Origin: WYZ-LMO11 sp964617245
GTDB lineage: Archaea; Thermoproteota; Methanomethylicia; Methanomethylicales; Methanomethylicaceae
Length of the DNA stretch: 12,729 bases
Assembly: GCA_964617245.1 (NCBI GenBank)
Contig: CAZTWF010000052.1
Location: 1-12,729, forward strand
Direction: 5' to 3'
Shown here: positions 1 to 5,838 of the stretch, piece by piece
How the letters are laid out: every line of letters begins with the position of its first letter
How positions within the stretch are numbered: the first letter of the stretch is position 1
Notes under the pieces: generated by a model
What the model was told of the DNA's origin: nothing
The model's input: the letters and a program-made list of their open reading frames with translations, nothing else
Database searches by the model: none
Made by a program: the position numbers and the translations under genes

Positions 1-218
1 TTATAGTATTACTAGGTGGTTTAGCATTACCTAAATCACAAATAAATCCATATGAATTAAAAGAAAAACTTAAAAAAATAAGTAAAATGGATTGTGTAAT
101 AGGTGTTTGTTTTCAAGGAGTAATGGATAAGCCAGAATGGATAGATACATTTAAATTCACATATTTCATAAATGCAGAAATCTCAGTTTCATTATTTAAA
201 TTAAGTGAAGAAAGATGA
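1..218 (+). CDS. DUF2124-like protein, C-terminal fragment
   Basis: This is the last 71 codons of a gene cut by the left edge; the frame is read from base 3 and stops at TGA 216-218. The visible protein begins with a hydrophobic strand and a GGLALPK motif, followed by a segment containing VIGVCFQGV and a PEWID tryptophan motif. This pattern resembles the C-terminal half of DUF2124, an uncharacterised family found mainly in methanogens and related archaea. The assignment is from memory of the family pattern and is tentative. The stop overlaps the start of the gamma-carbonic anhydrase gene (ATGA, 215-218), so the two are probably co-transcribed and translationally coupled. The function is unknown, and the N-terminal half is outside the window. 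Confidence 0.6.
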   Translation, partial: IVLLGGLALPKSQINPYELKEKLKKISKMDCVIGVCFQGVMDKPEWIDTFKFTYFINAEISVSLFKLSEER

Positions 219-718
219 TACAAGAAATTAATGGAAAAAAACCGATAATATCTCCATCAGTATTTTTACATGAAAATGCAATTATTATAGGAGATGTAAT
301 TATAGAAGATAATAGTAACATATGGCCATTTGTAGTAATTAGAGGAGATATAGAGAGAATTTCAATAGGAAAAAATGTTAGTATACAAGATGGATCTATT
401 ATACATACTGATTTTGGTTTTCCAGTCACTATAGGAGATAATTGTATAATAGGTCATGGTTGTATATTACATGGATGTAAAATTGGCAATAATTGTCTTA
501 TTGCAATGGGAGCAATTATATTAACTGGTGCAGAAATAGGTAATGAATGTATCATAGGAGCAGGAGCTTTAGTTCCTGAAGGAAAGAAAATTCCAGATAG
601 AAGTGTAGTAATAGGAATTCCAGGAAAAATTGTTAGAAATATAGAGGAAAAAGACCTGATAAGAATAAAAAATACAATAGAAACTTACAAAAATTTAACT
701 AAGCTTTATTTTAAGTAA
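215..718 (+). CDS. Gamma-class carbonic anhydrase (CamH-like), left-handed beta-helix
   Basis: The 167-residue protein consists largely of hexapeptide repeats with [I/V]-G-x-x periodicity (about residues 12-140), the signature of a left-handed parallel beta-helix trimer. The gamma-carbonic anhydrase active-site pattern is complete: Arg43, Asp45 and Gln58, with metal-binding His64, His81 and His86 (HTD, then GHGCILHG). It probably hydrates CO2 reversibly with Zn or Fe in the cytoplasm, as there is no signal peptide. The long N-terminal extension and acidic proton-shuttle loop of Methanosarcina Cam are missing, which is typical of the shorter CamH/YrdA-type subclass. Some members of that subclass are weakly active or have other roles, so activity is inferred. 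The ATG overlaps the previous stop (ATGA). The 3' end overlaps the convergent small membrane protein gene by 24 bp. Confidence 0.9.
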   Translation: MIQEINGKKPIISPSVFLHENAIIIGDVIIEDNSNIWPFVVIRGDIERISIGKNVSIQDGSIIHTDFGFPVTIGDNCIIGHGCILHGCKIGNNCLIAMGAIILTGAEIGNECIIGAGALVPEGKKIPDRSVVIGIPGKIVRNIEEKDLIRIKNTIETYKNLTKLYFK

Positions 719-874
719 CTTTTCTGAAATTATAATAGTGATAATACCTATTACAAATGGTATAAAATATAACATAATAGAAAAAATATCATTCTTTCTA
801 AGTATATAATAGATAAAAGTAGGTGAAAAAATCAGAATTAAAGAAATGCCAAGTAGAAATGCAGATATTCTCAT
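695..874 (-). CDS. Small two-span membrane protein, 59 aa, unknown function
   Basis: This is a short open frame of 59 residues. It starts at ATG (874-872) and ends at TAA (697-695). The protein has two hydrophobic stretches, about residues 5-25 and 30-50, separated by a short charged turn (RKND), and ends in a basic tail with several lysines. This predicts a helical hairpin in the membrane. A GGTGA Shine-Dalgarno motif overlaps the stop codon of the upstream gene (879-1298, minus), and the ATG follows that stop after 4 bases, so the pair should be translationally coupled. Its 3' end overlaps the convergent carbonic anhydrase gene by 24 bp. I recognise no family. Hydrophobic frames can arise by chance in AT-rich DNA, but the well-placed start signal and the otherwise empty space support a real gene. 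Confidence 0.6.
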   Translation of the reverse strand: MRISAFLLGISLILIFSPTFIYYILRKNDIFSIMLYFIPFVIGIITIIISEKLLKIKLS

Positions 875-878
875 AAAA

Positions 879-1298
879 TCACCTAATTGGATGAAGAATT
901 CTAATTTCTTTATTCTTTGGAAAATAAGACCTTATTAAAGATATTGGAGATTCTTCTAAATTATTAAATCCTATTATTACAAATTTATCAGGATATAAAT
1001 GAATATAATGATCTAAATCAAAACGTAAAATTACTTCATTAGGAAGTATTGTTACTTTAAAAGGTATTTTATTTTTAATTAAAACTTTAGAAATTTCAAT
1101 AATAAAGTTTTTATGATCTTCTAATATCTTTTTTTTCTTAATTTTTTTAATTCCTTTGATATTACTAATTTCATTTTTATTTATTTTTGAAAACCCCTTA
1201 ATATTACTAATATTTGGTATTTCACCTTCAAAATTTATTTCAAATCCTTTTCCTTCACTTAATTGTCTCTCTATAGCAAATATAATATCATTTTCCAT
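879..1298 (-). CDS. Hypothetical archaeal protein, lysine/isoleucine-rich, 139 aa
   Basis: I do not recognise this protein. It has an acidic N-terminus (residues 1-27). A basic middle follows, with ISNIKG repeated at residues 30-35 and 44-49, and then a KKIKKKK cluster (about 51-57). The C-terminal half (about 60-139) looks like an alpha/beta fold with strands around FKVTIL, VILRFD and KFVIIGF. There is no signal peptide, transmembrane segment or recognisable catalytic motif. GTGA (1305-1308 read on the minus strand) lies six bases before the ATG, which supports the start. It diverges from the por operon over an 85-bp promoter region and is followed after 4 bp by a small two-span membrane protein. 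The pairing suggests a soluble protein working with a membrane anchor, but this is inference only. Confidence 0.75.
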   Translation of the reverse strand: MENDIIFAIERQLSEGKGFEINFEGEIPNISNIKGFSKINKNEISNIKGIKKIKKKKILEDHKNFIIEISKVLIKNKIPFKVTILPNEVILRFDLDHYIHLYPDKFVIIGFNNLEESPISLIRSYFPKNKEIRILHPIR

Positions 1299-1383
1299 AA
1301 TATTTCACTAAACTATAACATTATAAGAATAATTTTTAAATATTCTTCTAACAATAAAGTAACAATATCTTGGTGTAGTAATT
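1299..1383. promoter_or_regulatory. Divergent promoter region, por operon and 879-1298 gene
   Basis: This 85-bp gap contains one clear AT box, TTTTTAAATA at 1333-1342, which reads as a TATA-like element on both strands. At the usual archaeal spacing of about 25 bp it would place a plus-strand start near 1363-1368, ahead of porC. It would place a minus-strand start near 1310-1313, ahead of the hypothetical gene. Each transcript would then have a short leader holding its own Shine-Dalgarno motif: GGTG at 1372-1375 for porC and GTGA at 1308-1305 for the minus gene. No clear operator repeat is visible. Confidence 0.5.
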
Positions 1384-1938
1384 ATGTTAGAAATAAGATG
1401 GCATGGAAGAGGGGGCCAAGGAGTTGTTACTGCAGCTGAAATATTAGCAATTGCAGTAATTAATGAAGGAAAATATGCTCAAGCATTTGCAGCTTTTGGC
1501 CCAGAAAGAAGAGGTGCTCCTGTTTTAGGATTTACAAGAATTGATGATAATGAAATTTTTTTAAGAACACAGATCTATAATCCAGATATTATAGTAGTAC
1601 TTGATAGTCATATATGTGATATGGAAGGTATTGAAGATGGACTTAAGGATAATGGTATTGTTGTTCTCAATACATCATTAAAACCAGAGGATTATTCTGA
1701 AAAATTTAAAAATGCTAAGAAAATTGCTACAGTTGATGCAACAACTATTGCTGTAAAGGAAATTGGAACGCCTATAACAAATACTGCAATATTAGGTGCA
1801 TTGATTAAGGCTACAAATATTGTTAAATTAGAAAGTATTGAAAATGTAGTAAAGGAGAGATTCAGAAGAGAAATTGCAGAAAAAAACATTAAAGCCATTA
1901 GAGAAGCTTTTCGTCAAACAATAGTATTTGAAAGGTGA
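1384..1938 (+). CDS. porC: Pyruvate:ferredoxin oxidoreductase, gamma subunit
   Basis: This is the 184-residue gamma (domain III) subunit of a 2-oxoacid:ferredoxin oxidoreductase, called porC or porG depending on the organism. The family hallmarks are GRGGQGVVTAAE near residues 8-19 and GPERRGAPV near 39-47. The length is normal for archaeal gamma subunits. In the holoenzyme this Rossmann-like domain packs against the alpha and beta subunits and helps form the CoA-binding region. It leads a cluster of gamma, delta, alpha and beta genes, the order seen in other archaeal por operons. GGTG lies eight bases before the ATG, and its stop lies inside the Shine-Dalgarno of porD. Pyruvate specificity is inferred mainly from the beta subunit downstream; related vor and kor gamma subunits look similar. 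Confidence 0.93.
   Translation: MLEIRWHGRGGQGVVTAAEILAIAVINEGKYAQAFAAFGPERRGAPVLGFTRIDDNEIFLRTQIYNPDIIVVLDSHICDMEGIEDGLKDNGIVVLNTSLKPEDYSEKFKNAKKIATVDATTIAVKEIGTPITNTAILGALIKATNIVKLESIENVVKERFRREIAEKNIKAIREAFRQTIVFER
1934..1938 (+). promoter_or_regulatory. Ribosome binding site GGTGA fixing the porD start
   Basis: GGTGA lies four bases before ATG 1943 and contains the porC stop codon. It supports the ATG at 1943 over an in-frame TTG at 1928, which would add five residues and lacks a comparable motif upstream. Confidence 0.75.
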
Positions 1939-1942
1939 TAAA

Positions 1943-2230
1943 ATGAAAACATGGAAAGAAATTCCCATAGGAGCAATGATTATAGAACCAGGTAGTTCAA
2001 TAGAATTTGATGTTACTACATGGAGAGTTTTTAGACCTATATTAGATAAGAATAAATGTACTAAATGTGGTCTATGTTGGATTTATTGTCCTGAAGGAGC
2101 AATAATGGTTAATGAAGATGGATCTTATGAAATAAACTTATCTTATTGTAAAGGATGTGGAATTTGTCAAAAGAGTTGTAATGTAAAAGCAATAACAATG
2201 GTGAGAGAAGATGAAAAGAGTAGCACTTAA
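1943..2230 (+). CDS. porD: Pyruvate:ferredoxin oxidoreductase, delta subunit (2[4Fe-4S] ferredoxin)
   Basis: This 95-residue bacterial-type ferredoxin subunit has two full [4Fe-4S] motifs. Cys39, Cys42, Cys45 and Cys49 (CTKCGLCWIYCP) form one set, and Cys69, Cys72, Cys75 and Cys79 (CKGCGICQKSC) the other. In this enzyme family it relays electrons from the cluster in the beta subunit to soluble ferredoxin. The N-terminal segment with PIGAMIIEPG is typical of por delta subunits. The ATG at 1943 was chosen because of the GGTGA placed four bases upstream. The gene's last 20 bases (2211-2230) overlap the start of porA in another frame, so translation of delta and alpha is likely coupled. No residue expected for cluster binding is missing. 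Confidence 0.94.
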   Translation: MKTWKEIPIGAMIIEPGSSIEFDVTTWRVFRPILDKNKCTKCGLCWIYCPEGAIMVNEDGSYEINLSYCKGCGICQKSCNVKAITMVREDEKSST

Positions 2231-3377
2231 TGGAAATTATGCAGTCGCATATGCTGTAAAAATGGCAGATGTTGATTTTGTAGCTGCATATCCTATAACA
2301 CCACAAACACCAATAGTAGAAAAAATTTCAGAATTCATAGCTAATGGCGAATTAGAAGCAGAATATGTAAATGTAGAGTCTGAGCACTCAGCAATAAGTG
2401 CATGTATAGGAGCTTCTTTAACTGGTGCTAGAGTATTTACTGCTACTTCATCACAAGGTCTTGCATATATGCATGAAGTACTTTTTATGGCATCTTCACT
2501 TAGAACATCAATTGTAATGGCAAATGTAAATAGAGCATTATCACACCCACTAAATATATGGAATGATCATTCAGATGCTATGTCAGAGAGAGATTGTGGT
2601 TGGATACAATTTTGGGTAGAATCAGCTCAAGAAGCTTTTGATACAACAATACAAGCATTTAAAATTGCTGAAGAAACATTATTACCAGTAATGATAAATC
2701 TTGATGGATTTATATTAAGTCATGTATATGAGGCTGTAGAATTACCTGATGAAGAATTAGTAAGAGAATATATACCATCAAGACCTTTAATGAATAGATT
2801 ATCTCCAAAGCTTTCATATGCTATTGGTGTAGTTGGACCCCCAGAATATTATTTTGAAATGAAATATCAAGCTTTAGAAGCAATAGAAAGAAGTAGAAAT
2901 AATATTAATAATGTAAATAAAGAATTTAATATGATTTTTGGAAGAAAATATGATAATATTAATGATTATATGATGGAAGATGCTAAATATGTTTTAATAA
3001 CAATGGGTGCTGTTACAGGTACTGCAAAATTTGTAGTTAATGAGCTTAGGAAAAAGGGAGAAAAAGTAGGATTAATATCAATAAGATGTTTTCGTCCATT
3101 TCCAAAAGATGAAATTATAAAATTATTAGAAGATGTAAAAGGAGTAGGTATATTGGATAGAGCATTAACTCCAGGTGGTCCTGGTCATCCATTATATACT
3201 GATATATGTTGTGCTCTTTATAATGCTAAAAATAGACCTATAATACAGAGCTTTGTAGGAGGGCTTGGTGGAAGAGATATGTCTATAGATGATTTTATTA
3301 AAATGTTTAAAATAATAAAAGAAGTAGCAGAAGAAGGAAGATCTAAATCTTGTGTATATATAGGATTAAGAGAGTGA
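2211..3377 (+). CDS. porA: Pyruvate:ferredoxin oxidoreductase, alpha subunit
   Basis: This 388-residue alpha subunit carries domains I and II of pyruvate:ferredoxin oxidoreductase. Domain I (about 1-200) has YPITPQTP at 27-34 and the conserved Glu56 in VNVESEHS, which contacts the aminopyrimidine of thiamine diphosphate, followed by TGARVFTATSSQGLAYM. Domain II (about 255-350) is transketolase C-like, with VLITMGA, a GLISIRCFRPFP segment, LDRALTPGG and FVGGLGGRD. With the beta subunit it decarboxylates pyruvate to acetyl-CoA and CO2, reducing ferredoxin, and can run in reverse. A GGTGA at 2200-2204 sits six bases before the ATG inside the porD coding region. The stop is six bases from the porB start. 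Length and motifs are normal, with no sign of damage. Confidence 0.95.
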   Translation: MKRVALNGNYAVAYAVKMADVDFVAAYPITPQTPIVEKISEFIANGELEAEYVNVESEHSAISACIGASLTGARVFTATSSQGLAYMHEVLFMASSLRTSIVMANVNRALSHPLNIWNDHSDAMSERDCGWIQFWVESAQEAFDTTIQAFKIAEETLLPVMINLDGFILSHVYEAVELPDEELVREYIPSRPLMNRLSPKLSYAIGVVGPPEYYFEMKYQALEAIERSRNNINNVNKEFNMIFGRKYDNINDYMMEDAKYVLITMGAVTGTAKFVVNELRKKGEKVGLISIRCFRPFPKDEIIKLLEDVKGVGILDRALTPGGPGHPLYTDICCALYNAKNRPIIQSFVGGLGGRDMSIDDFIKMFKIIKEVAEEGRSKSCVYIGLRE

Positions 3378-3383
3378 AAAAAT

Positions 3384-4298
3384 ATGTTTAGAACCATAAA
3401 AGAATTGCCAAAAGAGGAATATCTTGCTCCAGGTCATAGACTTTGTGCTGGTTGTACAGTAGGTACTACAGTAAGACAAATATTAAAAGTAACTGGAAAT
3501 AATGTTGTTATAGTATCTCCAACAAGTTGTTTAGAAGTTGCAACTTCGTATTTTCCACAATCAGCATGGAGAGTACCATGGGTTCATTTAGGTTTTGAAA
3601 ATGCTGCAGCTGTAGCTTCAGGTATAGAAGGAGCTATAAAATCATTAAGAAGAAAAGGAAAAAGTGATGAGAAATTTCATGTAGTAGTAATAGGAGGAGA
3701 TGGAGGAACTTTTGATATAGGCCTACAAGCATTAAGTGGTGCATTAGAGAGAGGTCATGACTTCTTATATATATGTTATGATAATGAAGCATATATGAAT
3801 ACAGGGATACAAAGAAGTTCTGCAACTCCCTATGGTGCTGCAACAACAACAACTCCACCTGGTAAGAGATCTATAGGTCAGAAAACAAAAAAGAAGGATT
3901 TGGTTGGAATAGCTATAGCTCATGGTATACCTTATGCTGCAACAGCATGTCCATCATATCCTATAGATCTTATGAATAAAGTAAAGAAAGGATTAGATGT
4001 TGAAGGACCTGCATTAGTCCATGTATTAACACCTTGTACAACTGGATGGCGATTTGAAACAAATATGGGTATTGAAATAGGAAGATTAGCAGTTTTAACA
4101 GGACTTTGGCCACTTTATGAAATTGAAAATGGAAAAATTAGAGTTACAGTTCAAGTACCAATGAGAGAGCCTGTAGAAAAATATTTGAAAATACAAGGAA
4201 GATTTAGACATTTAACAGAAGAAGAAATTAAAAAGATTCAAGAATATGCTGATGAGTTAGCTAAAAAATTTGGACTAGGACCAGTAAGAAAAACATGA
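3384..4298 (+). CDS. porB: Pyruvate:ferredoxin oxidoreductase, beta subunit
   Basis: This 304-residue beta (domain VI) subunit binds thiamine diphosphate and one [4Fe-4S] cluster. The cluster ligands are Cys21 and Cys24 (CAGC), Cys49 (PTSC) and Cys218 (TPCTTGW). Their spacing matches the proximal cluster of pyruvate oxidoreductases. The TPP-Mg motif is GDGG at 105-108 with Asp106, completed by YDNEAYMNTG around Asn134. The stretch TGIQRSSATPYGA is characteristic of pyruvate-type beta subunits; 2-oxoglutarate enzymes usually have TGGQ with SPTTP. GTGA from the porA stop region lies six bases before the ATG. The stop overlaps the next start as ATGA (4295-4298), tying the signal peptidase gene to this operon. 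Confidence 0.95.
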   Translation: MFRTIKELPKEEYLAPGHRLCAGCTVGTTVRQILKVTGNNVVIVSPTSCLEVATSYFPQSAWRVPWVHLGFENAAAVASGIEGAIKSLRRKGKSDEKFHVVVIGGDGGTFDIGLQALSGALERGHDFLYICYDNEAYMNTGIQRSSATPYGAATTTTPPGKRSIGQKTKKKDLVGIAIAHGIPYAATACPSYPIDLMNKVKKGLDVEGPALVHVLTPCTTGWRFETNMGIEIGRLAVLTGLWPLYEIENGKIRVTVQVPMREPVEKYLKIQGRFRHLTEEEIKKIQEYADELAKKFGLGPVRKT

Positions 4299-4861
4299 AG
4301 ATATCAAAATCATGTATAATAACTTTATTATTTTTAATTATTCTTATTTCCTTTATTAGTAGTTCTAGAATTATTTCAGGAACTAATACGCCTTTTACTA
4401 TTGTAATTTCAGGAAGTATGGAACCTACCATACCTACTGGTTCTCTTGTATTTATAAAAAAAGTTAATGCTAATGAAATATTTGCTAATAAAACTAATGG
4501 AGACATTATTGTATATATGTTACCAAATACAAAAGTTTATGATTTTTTCATACTTGTAATATATGATCCCTTACCAATAATGCATAGAGCAATAGATAAA
4601 AAAGAAATTAATAATAAGTTTTACATACTAACAAAAGGTGATGCAAACTTATTACCAGATGGAAATCCAAATAATCCCTTAACATGGGTTCCAGAAGATA
4701 GAATTATAGGAAAAGTTATCTGGTATTTTCCCTATATGGGATATTACATAATTTTGTTTATTATTATAATTGCAATTATAATGATAATTATACCAGAAAG
4801 AAAAAATCTTTATAAGTTAAATGAAAGAAAGAGAGAAATAAGGAAAATTAATCGGAAGTGA
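4295..4861 (+). CDS. sec11: Signal peptidase I, archaeal/Sec11 type (S26B)
   Basis: This 188-residue membrane protease removes signal peptides from secreted and membrane proteins. An N-terminal membrane segment spans about residues 8-24. Box B follows as GSMEPTI with nucleophile Ser41. Box D is MHRAI with His97, where bacterial enzymes have Lys, marking it as the archaeal/eukaryotic ER type. Box E is KGDANLLPDG, with candidate catalytic acids Asp116 and Asp122. A second membrane segment (about 146-168) leads to a strongly basic C-terminal tail, probably cytoplasmic. It starts within the porB stop (ATGA) and its own stop overlaps the TBP start region, so it lies inside the por-TBP gene run. 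No functional link to Por is known to me; the position may simply reflect compaction. Confidence 0.93.
   Translation: MKISKSCIITLLFLIILISFISSSRIISGTNTPFTIVISGSMEPTIPTGSLVFIKKVNANEIFANKTNGDIIVYMLPNTKVYDFFILVIYDPLPIMHRAIDKKEINNKFYILTKGDANLLPDGNPNNPLTWVPEDRIIGKVIWYFPYMGYYIILFIIIIAIIMIIIPERKNLYKLNERKREIRKINRK
4854..4861 (+). promoter_or_regulatory. Ribosome binding site supporting a TTG start for TBP
   Basis: GGAAGTGA differs by one base from the consensus GGAGGTGA and lies five bases before TTG 4867. The in-frame GTG at 4858 is part of this motif and has no motif of its own, so TTG is favoured. The gatA gene downstream starts with TTG in the same way. Confidence 0.55.
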
Positions 4862-4866
4862 ATATT

Positions 4867-5418
4867 TTGGCGAAACCTTCCTTTAGAATAGAGAATGTTG
4901 TGGCCTCAATAACAATTAATCAGAATATAGATTTAGATGTTATATCTGCAAATGTACCTGGTGTGGAATATAATCCAGAACAATTCCCTGGTTTAATTTA
5001 TAGATTATCAAAACCAAGAACTGCTACATTAATATTTTCATCTGGTAAAATGGTATGTACTGGTGCAAAATCAGAAAAAGAAGTACATACTGCAATAAAG
5101 AAAATTTTAAAGAATTTAAAAGAAAGAAATATTGTAATTTTAGGAGAGCCTGAAATTCAAATACAAAATATAGTAGCTTCTGCAAATCTCAATGCTGAAG
5201 TTAATCTTGAAAAAGCAGCATATCTATTAGAAAATGTAATGTATGAGCCTGAACAATTCCCTGGTCTTATATATAGAATGAGTGAGCCAAAAGTAGTATT
5301 ATTAATATTTTCATCTGGTAAAATGGTATGTACTGGTGCAAAACATGAAGATGAAGTAAAAACAGCAGTAGAAAAAGTATATGAAAGATTAAAAGAACTA
5401 GGAGTATTGTATGAGTAA
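4867..5418 (+). CDS. tbp: TATA-box binding protein (TBP)
   Basis: This general transcription factor binds TATA boxes and recruits TFB and RNA polymerase. The protein is two direct repeats of about 90 residues that form the saddle. Each carries PEQFPGLIYR, then LIFSSGKMVCTGAK and a helix, in the two halves. From the TTG at 4867 it is 183 residues and begins AKPSFRIENVVAS after the initiator, like other archaeal TBPs; the GTG at 4858 would add three residues. Two phenylalanines in the intercalating positions cannot be verified by eye. The C-terminus (VLYE) lacks a long acidic tail. It is the last gene of the por-signal peptidase run and ends two bases from the convergent AhpD-like gene. A 43-bp stretch is identical in both repeats. 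Confidence 0.95.
   Translation: MAKPSFRIENVVASITINQNIDLDVISANVPGVEYNPEQFPGLIYRLSKPRTATLIFSSGKMVCTGAKSEKEVHTAIKKILKNLKERNIVILGEPEIQIQNIVASANLNAEVNLEKAAYLLENVMYEPEQFPGLIYRMSEPKVVLLIFSSGKMVCTGAKHEDEVKTAVEKVYERLKELGVLYE
5028..5070 (+). repeat. 43-bp perfect direct repeat inside TBP, copy 1
   Basis: This segment encodes the LIFSSGKMVCTGAK core of the first TBP repeat and is identical base for base to 5301-5343 in the second repeat. All 14 codons match, although several have common synonyms elsewhere in the gene. Confidence 0.9.
5301..5343 (+). repeat. 43-bp perfect direct repeat inside TBP, copy 2
   Basis: This is the partner of 5028-5070, lying in the second saddle repeat. The flanking bases differ on both sides, so the identity stops sharply at 43 bp. 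Confidence 0.9.
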
Positions 5419-5420
5419 TA

Positions 5421-5807
5421 TCAACATCCTTCTATATCTAACTTTTTTTCTTTAAGAAGTTGAAGAGCATCTTTACAAGCAGTTAATGCTGGTGCTCCAC
5501 CAGCTACTGCAATACAACGAATAGTCTCTAAAATTTCTTCTTCTGTTGCTCCTTTTTTATATGCTGCACGCATTGCAGAAACTACACACTCTTTACAATG
5601 ACGTTGAGCTCCCATTGCCATGATTATAAGCATTTTTATTTTTGATGGTAAAGCACCATCTTCTTGAATTGTTTTATCACAGAAATCATAAAATGTAAGT
5701 AATTTTGGATCAAGTTCAGTAGCTAAATGCATAATTCCAGGTACAAAACCCATTTTCTTTTTAAAACTTTCTTGTAGCTCCATAAAATTATAATACTTCG
5801 TTCTCAT
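5421..5807 (-). CDS. AhpD/carboxymuconolactone decarboxylase family protein with CxxC
   Basis: This 128-residue all-helical protein belongs to the AhpD/CMD family. The core has the redox motif HCKEC with Cys71 and Cys74, then KKGAT-EEEILETI and a glycine-rich AVAGGAPAL helix (about 100-109). In Mycobacterium AhpD a Glu 12 residues before the first Cys and a His four after the second relay protons; here those positions are Met59 and Ala78. The CxxC may still act as a thiol-disulfide redox pair, but peroxidase activity is doubtful. Other cysteines are at 43, 98, 111 and 128. No Shine-Dalgarno precedes the ATG, and a TATA-like box about 27 bp upstream suggests a leaderless transcript. It is convergent with TBP (2-bp gap) and divergent from the LeuA-like gene (29 bp). 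Confidence 0.85.
   Translation of the reverse strand: MRTKYYNFMELQESFKKKMGFVPGIMHLATELDPKLLTFYDFCDKTIQEDGALPSKIKMLIIMAMGAQRHCKECVVSAMRAAYKKGATEEEILETIRCIAVAGGAPALTACKDALQLLKEKKLDIEGC
5443..5449 (+). terminator. Possible T-tract terminator for the por-TBP run
   Basis: A run of seven T, followed closely by more T, lies about 25 bases past the TBP stop, inside the 3' end of the convergent gene. Archaeal RNA polymerase often stops at such U-tracts without a hairpin. AT-rich DNA has many T runs, so this is weak. Confidence 0.25.
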
Positions 5808-5838
5808 ATATAATAGTATCTACTAAGGTGTAATTTAT
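5788..5838. promoter_or_regulatory. Interleaved divergent promoters, AhpD-like and LeuA-like genes
   Basis: Only 29 bp separate the two start codons. TTATAATA at 5788-5795, inside the 5' coding end of the AhpD-like gene, is placed to drive the plus gene with a start near 5816. AGGTG at 5826-5830 then serves as Shine-Dalgarno six bases before ATG 5837. On the minus strand ATAAATTA (5838-5831) overlaps the LeuA start codon and sits about 27 bp before ATG 5807, fitting a leaderless transcript. The two promoters therefore cross over each other. The TATA positions are pattern matches only. Confidence 0.45.

Noticed and set aside
196..429. Minus-strand frame of 77 residues inside the carbonic anhydrase gene
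   Set aside because: It lies opposite a clearly conserved hexapeptide-repeat protein, and its isoleucine-rich periodicity mirrors that repeat.
1692..1898. Minus-strand frame of 68 residues opposite porC, resembling a membrane peptide
   Set aside because: It is fully inside porC with no ribosome binding site. The alanine/isoleucine-rich coding strand explains the hydrophobic reading.
2109..2306. Minus-strand frame of 65 residues opposite porD and porA
   Set aside because: It is Cys/His/Tyr-rich only because it is the reverse of ferredoxin cysteine codons, and it has no independent start signal.
3634..3858. Leucine/histidine-rich minus-strand frame opposite porB
   Set aside because: It is antisense to the conserved TPP-binding region, with low-complexity composition explained by the opposite strand.
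4261..4506. Minus-strand frame of 81 residues across the porB-signal peptidase junction
   Set aside because: It is antisense to two recognisable genes. Its hydrophobicity comes from the complementary codons of the signal peptidase N-terminus.
4858..5418. Internal duplication of TBP as a possible recent gene fusion
   Set aside because: The two-repeat saddle is the normal structure of every TBP. Only the 43-bp exact identity is unusual.
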